From: CAZMXS01 sp964570325
GTDB lineage: Bacteria; Verrucomicrobiota; Kiritimatiellia; CAIQIC01; CAZMXS01
Direction: 5' to 3'
Length of the DNA: 12,248 bases
Assembly (NCBI GenBank): GCA_964570325.1
Contig: CAZMXS010000100.1
Coordinates: 1-12,248, forward strand
Shown: one piece after another, positions 8,000-12,248 of the stretch
How positions within the stretch are numbered: position 1 is the first letter of the stretch
How the letters are laid out: every line of letters begins with the position of its first letter
Notes under the pieces: generated by a model
Seen by the model: only the letters and a program-made list of their open reading frames with translations
Database searches by the model: none
What the model was told of the DNA's origin: nothing
Translations under genes and position numbers: made by a program

Positions 8000-9124
8000 A
8001 TGCCGGCCCTGTCATCATATCCGCCCATGATGAGGTGGAGGCTGTGGGCCATTGCCGTTGGGTTGACGACATCCATGCTGGCCGCCGGCTGCAAAGGCCG
8101 CGCGGGCGAAGCGGCGAGGTCCGGCGGGGCCATTCCGGTAAGCGCCGCCGAAGTCGTGCGCAAGGATATGCCGGTGGTCATCCAGACTTTTGGAACGGTT
8201 GAAGCTTTTCAGACGGTCACGATTCGCTCCCAAGTCAGCGGTGTGCTGACGAACGCAGCGGTAGTGGAAGGCCAGGATGTCCAGGCGGGCGATCTGCTTT
8301 TCCAGATAGACGCGCGGCCGTTCCTGGCGGATCTGGCCAAAGCCGAGGCCGCGCTGGCGCGCAGCCGGGTCCAGCACGCCAACGCCGAGAAGGAGGCAAC
8401 GCGGCAGGCGGAATTGCTGAAAAAAGGTCTTACGGCGCAGGACAGTTTTGACGCGGCGCGCACGGCGGCCGACGCGCTGGCCGCCGCCGTTAGCGCCGAT
8501 GCGGCGGCGGTGGAGAACGCCCGCCTGCAACTCGCCTATTGCACAATATGCGCGCCGCTTGAAGGGCGGACCGGCGAACGCCTGGCGGACGCGGGCAACC
8601 TGGTCAAGGCCAACGATGCGGCATTGTTGACGATCAACCAGGTGCGGCCGATCAAGGTTCGTTTCGCGGTCCCGCAGCAGGAACTGGAGAATATCATGGC
8701 CGAATTGGCCGCGGGCGCGTTGACTGTGCAAGCCGTCATTCCCGCGCTGCCGGACGAACCGGAGACTGGCGCGGTGACATTTTTGGACAACACCGTGGAT
8801 AGCGCGACCGGCACCATCCGGCTCAAGGGCGTGTTTGCCAACGAGCGGCGCCGTCTGTGGCCAGGGCAGTTTGTGCGCGTCAACCTTGTGCTCAAGACCG
8901 ACCCCGCGGCCGTAGTGGTTCCCGCCGAGGCGGTGCTGGCGGGGCAGCAAGGCCGCTATGTGTATGTGATCAATCCGGATTTGACGGTAGCCAATTGCCC
9001 GGTGACCGTCGCGCGGCGCGCGGGCGGAGAAATCGTGATCGCCGATGGTCTGGAGGCGGGGTGGAAGGTGGTTACCGACGGTCAGTTGCGGCTCGGACCG
9101 GGCAGCCGGGTGGAGATCAAGTAA
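8000..9124 (+). CDS. RND efflux periplasmic adaptor lipoprotein (MdtA-like)
   Basis: Membrane-fusion protein linking an RND pump to an outer-membrane channel; 374 residues from ATG 8000. The lipobox LAAGC puts the lipidated Cys at residue 31, predicting an inner-membrane-anchored periplasmic lipoprotein. ATG 8027 or 8030 would give a shorter, more typical signal (MMRWRLWAIAVG) and may be the true start; ATG 8000 is listed because it lies five bases after the protease TGA, and none of these starts has a clear Shine-Dalgarno. Order of parts: first lipoyl half with VEGQDVQAGDLLFQIDARPF (89-108); alpha-helical hairpin (about 110-175, Ala/Lys/Glu-rich); second lipoyl half with CAPLEGRTGERLADAGNLV (184-202); beta-barrel (about 215-298) with SATGTIRLKGVFAN and LWPGQFVRVNLVL, typical of MdtA-type adaptors; and a membrane-proximal domain to the end. 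The pump subunit follows on the same strand after 152 bases. Confidence 0.93.
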   Translation: MPALSSYPPMMRWRLWAIAVGLTTSMLAAGCKGRAGEAARSGGAIPVSAAEVVRKDMPVVIQTFGTVEAFQTVTIRSQVSGVLTNAAVVEGQDVQAGDLLFQIDARPFLADLAKAEAALARSRVQHANAEKEATRQAELLKKGLTAQDSFDAARTAADALAAAVSADAAAVENARLQLAYCTICAPLEGRTGERLADAGNLVKANDAALLTINQVRPIKVRFAVPQQELENIMAELAAGALTVQAVIPALPDEPETGAVTFLDNTVDSATGTIRLKGVFANERRRLWPGQFVRVNLVLKTDPAAVVVPAEAVLAGQQGRYVYVINPDLTVANCPVTVARRAGGEIVIADGLEAGWKVVTDGQLRLGPGSRVEIK

Positions 9125-9183
9125 CGCATGAACGGGCAAGATTCCAAAAGCAGCGCGCCGCGTTCGACATTCGAGGGCGTTTG

Positions 9184-9240
9184 AATGGCCGGTTCCGTGT
9201 TTCTGCCGCGCGGCGCCAGCCATTCCGCGAGCCGGCCATT
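9184..9240 (+). other. Stem-loop in the adaptor/pump intergenic gap
   Basis: Bases 9184-9195 (AATGGCCGGTTC) pair with 9229-9240 (GAGCCGGCCATT) over 12 bp, with one G-U pair (9193 with 9231). The 33-base loop holds a further imperfect stem (9203-9209 with 9213-9219) around the palindrome GCCGCGCGGC (9205-9214). No T-run follows, so it is not a classical rho-independent terminator. It occupies the middle of the 152-base gap (9125-9276), the longest gene-free stretch in the window, and could tune expression of the pump relative to the adaptor or stabilise mRNA. Function is inferred only. Confidence 0.5.
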
Positions 9241-9276
9241 GACCGGCGCGCCGCGCGTGGCGGTGGCGCCCGCCCG

Positions 9277-12248
9277 ATGTCCATGAACCTGGCCGCTCCA
9301 TTCATCCGGCGGCCGGTCATGACCACGTTGGTCATGTTCAGCATTCTGCTGTTTGGCCTGATCGCCTATCGCAATCTCCCGGTCAGCGACTTGCCGAATG
9401 TGGATTACCCGACCATCGCGGTTTCCGCCACCCTCCCGGGGGCCAGTCCGGAAACCATGGCTTCCGCGGTCGCGACGGTGCTGGAGAAGCAGTTCTCCAC
9501 CATCGCCGGGCTGGATTCGATGAATTCGGTCAGCGTGCTGGGTTCCACCCGAATCACGCTGCAGTTCAACCTGGACCGCAACATTGACAGCGCGGCGATG
9601 GACGTGCAGGCGGCCATCGCGCGCGCCCAGTGGCGCCTGCCGCCCGACATGCCGACGCCGCCCTCTTACAACAAGGTCAATCCCGCGGACCAGCCGATTC
9701 TCTATATTGTACTCAGCAGTTCCACGCTGCCGCTTTCCGTTTTGGACGACTATGCGCAGAACATGCTGGCTCAGCGCATTTCGATGGTCAACGGCGTGTC
9801 CCAGGTGCAGGTGTTCGGCTCGCAGAAATACGCTACGCGCATTCAGTTGGATCCGCTGCGGCTGGCCGCCTGCGGGATCGGGCTGGACGAAGTGGTTGAA
9901 GCGGTGCGGGCCGGCAATGTCAATCTGCCAACGGGCATCCTGTATGGCCCGCAGACGGCCTTCACTGTCGAGGCCGACGGCCAATTGTTGACGGCCGACG
10001 CTTATGCCCCGTTGATCGTCGCCTACCGCAACGGCGCGCCGGTGCGCCTGCAGGAATTGGGCCGCGTTGTGGACAGCGTCGAAAATGACAAGGTCGCGGC
10101 CTGGTTCTGTGTCTCCAACACGCAGCACCATGCGCTCATGCTGGCGGTCAGCCGCCAGCCCGGCATGAACACCGTCAAAGTGGCCGAGGACGTCAAAGCC
10201 GTTCTGCCGACGTTCCAGCGGCAATTGCCCGAGGCGATCAGGATGCAAATCCTGTACGATCGCAGCCGGCCGATCATGGCGTCAGCGCGGGACGCCGAAA
10301 ACACGCTCTTGTTGACCTTCTGCCTGGTTGTTTTGGTGATCTTCGCGTTTCTCCGCAGCTTCCGCGCCACATGGATCCCCAGCCTGGCCCTGCCGATGTC
10401 GCTCATTGGAACCTTTGCGGTGATGGCGCTCCTGAACTACAGCCTCGATAACCTGTCCTTGATGGCGCTGACCCTGGCCATCGGTTTCGTGGTGGACGAC
10501 GCGATTGTCATGCTGGAAAACATCGTGCGCCACCTGGAAATGGGCAAGGACCGCCTGGCCGCGGCGCTGGACGGGTCGCGCGAGGTCGGGTTCACGATTG
10601 TCTCGATGACGCTCTCGTTGGCCGCCGTCTTTATCCCCGTCATGTTCATGGGCGGGCTGATCGGCCGCCTGTTGCGCGAGTTCGCCGTGACGATCGGCGT
10701 GGCGATCCTGATCTCGGGATTCATTTCGTTGACACTCACGCCCATGCTGTGCAGCCGCTTTCTGCGCGACCCGCGCGCAATCCGGCACGGCGGGCTGTAC
10801 CATCTGACCGAACGCGGGTTTCAGGCCATGCTGGCCTTTTACGACCGGACCCTGGCCGGCGCGTTGAATCATCCGCGGTGGGTCATGGTATTGTCGCTCG
10901 CGGTGCTGGCCGCGACCGCCTGGCTTTTCAAGACCATTCCCAAAGGCTTCATCCCGGGCGAGGACCTGGAGATGATCTACGTCCAGACGGAATGTGTGGA
11001 AGGCATCTCCTTCGATGCGATGGCCCGACACCAGCAGGCGCTTGCTGAGATCCTGCTCGCGGATCCGAACATCGCATCGTTCATGTCCGCGATCGGTTCG
11101 CGCGGCGCCAGCGGCGCCAACAGCGGCCGCTTTTTTGTCCGGCTCAAGCCGCGCGCCCAGCGCAAACTCAATGCAGAACAGATTATCCAGGCCTTGCGGC
11201 CCCGCCTGGCTACGGTGCCGGGGATCAAGGCTTATCTGCAGAACGCGACGAGTCTGCCGATTGGCGGGCGCGCGTCCAAGAGTCAGTATCAGTACACCCT
11301 GCAGAGCCCGGACACAGAAGAATTGTACCGCTACGCCGGCCTCCTGATGGAGCGGATGGCGGAGTTGCCCGGAATTCAAGATGTCACCAGCGATCTGGAA
11401 CTGAAAAACCCCGAGTTGAATGTGCGGTTGGATCGCGATCAGGCCGCGGCGCTTGGGGTTTCGGCGGCGCAGATTGAAAATGCCCTCCTAAATGCCTATG
11501 GCACCCACCAGGTTTCCACCATTTTTGCGCCCAACGATCAGTACAATGTGATCCTCGAACTCCTCCCTGAATACCAGACTCATCCCGATGTGCTGGACCT
11601 GCTTTTCGTTCGTTCCAGTCACGGCCGGCTGGTGCCCATTAAGACTCTGGTCCGGATTACCGATTCCACCGGTCCGCTGAGCATCAACCACTCGGGCCAA
11701 TTGCCCGCGGTGACCATTTCCTTCAACATCCCCCCGGGCATGGCGCTTGGGTCTGCGGTCGCCGCCATTGACCAACTGGCGCGCCGTACTCTCCCGGCCA
11801 CGATCGCGGCCGGGTTCCAGGGCACCGCCCAGACTTTTCAGTCATCGGTCCAGGGCTTGGGCCTGCTGCTCGTGCTGGCGATCATCGTGATCTACATTGT
11901 CCTGGGCATTCTCTACGAAGATTTCATCCACCCCATCACGATCCTGACCGCCCTGCCATTCGCCGGCTTCGGCGCGCTCGTGACGCTGATGCTCTTCGGC
12001 GCCGACCTTTCCATCTATGCGTTTGTCGGCATTATCATGTTGGTTGGCCTGGTAAAGAAAAACGGCATCATGATGGTGGATTTCGCGATCGCGGCGCGCC
12101 GCCTGGAAGGGCGCGACGCCCGCGCGGCGATTCACCAGGCGTGCCTGATCCGGTTCCGGCCGATCATGATGACCACGCTGGCGGCGTTGATGGCCGCCAT
12201 TCCGATTGCGCTGGGGATGGGGGCGGGTGGGGAGGCGCGCCGCCCGCG
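9277..12248 (+). CDS. RND multidrug efflux pump inner-membrane subunit, MdtB/MdtC-like (3' end outside window)
   Basis: Proton-driven drug exporter of the HAE1 RND family, partner of the adaptor at 8000-9124. My translation from ATG 9277 runs 990 codons without a stop to the window edge; relatives have about 1020-1050 residues, so only the last transmembrane part is missing. TM1 is at about 12-30 (after FIRRPVMTTLV), followed by the periplasmic porter domain with LPVSDLPNVDYPTI, LPGASPE and YNKVNPADQP. TM2-TM6 begin near residue 343. TM4 carries the proton-relay Asp pair in GFVVDDAIVMLEN (D407, D408). The second half has PKGFIPGEDLEMIYVQ, then SKSQYQYTLQS and YIVLGILYEDFIHPITIL. TM10 has VGLVKKNGIMMVDFA, with relay Lys 928 and Asn 929, and RFRPIMMTTLAAL follows. 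These segments match MdtB and MdtC of E. coli better than AcrB. ATG 9283 (MNLAAPFIRRPV) is an equally good start; a weak GGTGG at 9262-9266 slightly favours 9277. Confidence 0.95.
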   Translation, partial: MSMNLAAPFIRRPVMTTLVMFSILLFGLIAYRNLPVSDLPNVDYPTIAVSATLPGASPETMASAVATVLEKQFSTIAGLDSMNSVSVLGSTRITLQFNLDRNIDSAAMDVQAAIARAQWRLPPDMPTPPSYNKVNPADQPILYIVLSSSTLPLSVLDDYAQNMLAQRISMVNGVSQVQVFGSQKYATRIQLDPLRLAACGIGLDEVVEAVRAGNVNLPTGILYGPQTAFTVEADGQLLTADAYAPLIVAYRNGAPVRLQELGRVVDSVENDKVAAWFCVSNTQHHALMLAVSRQPGMNTVKVAEDVKAVLPTFQRQLPEAIRMQILYDRSRPIMASARDAENTLLLTFCLVVLVIFAFLRSFRATWIPSLALPMSLIGTFAVMALLNYSLDNLSLMALTLAIGFVVDDAIVMLENIVRHLEMGKDRLAAALDGSREVGFTIVSMTLSLAAVFIPVMFMGGLIGRLLREFAVTIGVAILISGFISLTLTPMLCSRFLRDPRAIRHGGLYHLTERGFQAMLAFYDRTLAGALNHPRWVMVLSLAVLAATAWLFKTIPKGFIPGEDLEMIYVQTECVEGISFDAMARHQQALAEILLADPNIASFMSAIGSRGASGANSGRFFVRLKPRAQRKLNAEQIIQALRPRLATVPGIKAYLQNATSLPIGGRASKSQYQYTLQSPDTEELYRYAGLLMERMAELPGIQDVTSDLELKNPELNVRLDRDQAAALGVSAAQIENALLNAYGTHQVSTIFAPNDQYNVILELLPEYQTHPDVLDLLFVRSSHGRLVPIKTLVRITDSTGPLSINHSGQLPAVTISFNIPPGMALGSAVAAIDQLARRTLPATIAAGFQGTAQTFQSSVQGLGLLLVLAIIVIYIVLGILYEDFIHPITILTALPFAGFGALVTLMLFGADLSIYAFVGIIMLVGLVKKNGIMMVDFAIAARRLEGRDARAAIHQACLIRFRPIMMTTLAALMAAIPIALGMGAGGEARRP

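Noticed and set aside
9190..9240. Rho-independent terminator between adaptor and pump
   Set aside because: A strong stem is present but no T-run follows it, and the two genes are functionally coupled.
9121..9276. N-terminal extension of the pump frame, which is open upstream (TTG at 9181)
   Set aside because: RND pumps of this family start just before the FIRRPV/TM1 segment; the extension is Arg-rich, unlike family members, and has no good start.
8015..11379. Three minus-strand ORFs (8015-9301, 9082-10248, 10282-11379) opposite adaptor and pump
   Set aside because: All sit opposite strongly conserved efflux genes, overlap each other and contain no recognisable motif.

Overview
This is a GC-rich bacterial window in which every gene I can support lies on the + strand. 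The best guess for the source is the PVC group (Verrucomicrobiota/Kiritimatiellota type). The reason is the large secreted protease at 4815-7994. It ends in a beta-helix, a GSPGIDAG...YDLGAFEF segment, thrombospondin-type-3-like Asp-rich repeats and a short tail of the form W.S..GR.YTL.RATNL...YRIGV. I associate that combination with secreted proteins of these phyla. There is no rRNA or other phylogenetic marker here, so the assignment is an inference.

Layout: (1) 2-1087, the 3' part of a tetratricopeptide-repeat protein with a Pro/Ala linker. (2) 1180-4722, dnaE, the replicative DNA polymerase III alpha subunit, complete and with all main catalytic motifs. (3) 4815-7994, a secreted bacillopeptidase F-like subtilisin with a long modular C-terminus. 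(4) 8000-9124, a lipoprotein periplasmic adaptor of the MdtA type. (5) 9277-12248, an RND efflux pump inner-membrane subunit of the MdtB/MdtC type, cut by the window end about 40-60 residues before its expected stop. No tRNA, rRNA, CRISPR array, insertion sequence or transposase is visible, and no gap between genes exceeds about 155 bases.

The adaptor and pump form the inner part of a tripartite drug-efflux machine; a TolC-like outer-membrane channel gene is expected downstream but is outside the window. The adaptor starts only a few bases after the protease stop, so protease and pump genes may be co-transcribed although no functional link is evident. TPR and dnaE are unrelated housekeeping-type neighbours.

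I see no clear new multi-gene system. The most noteworthy details are the 152-base adaptor/pump gap, which holds a 12-bp stem-loop and a stop-start relay of two tiny ORFs that ends by overlapping a pump start codon; the modular architecture of the protease; and a DnaE PHP domain that keeps the putative metal ligands needed for intrinsic proofreading.
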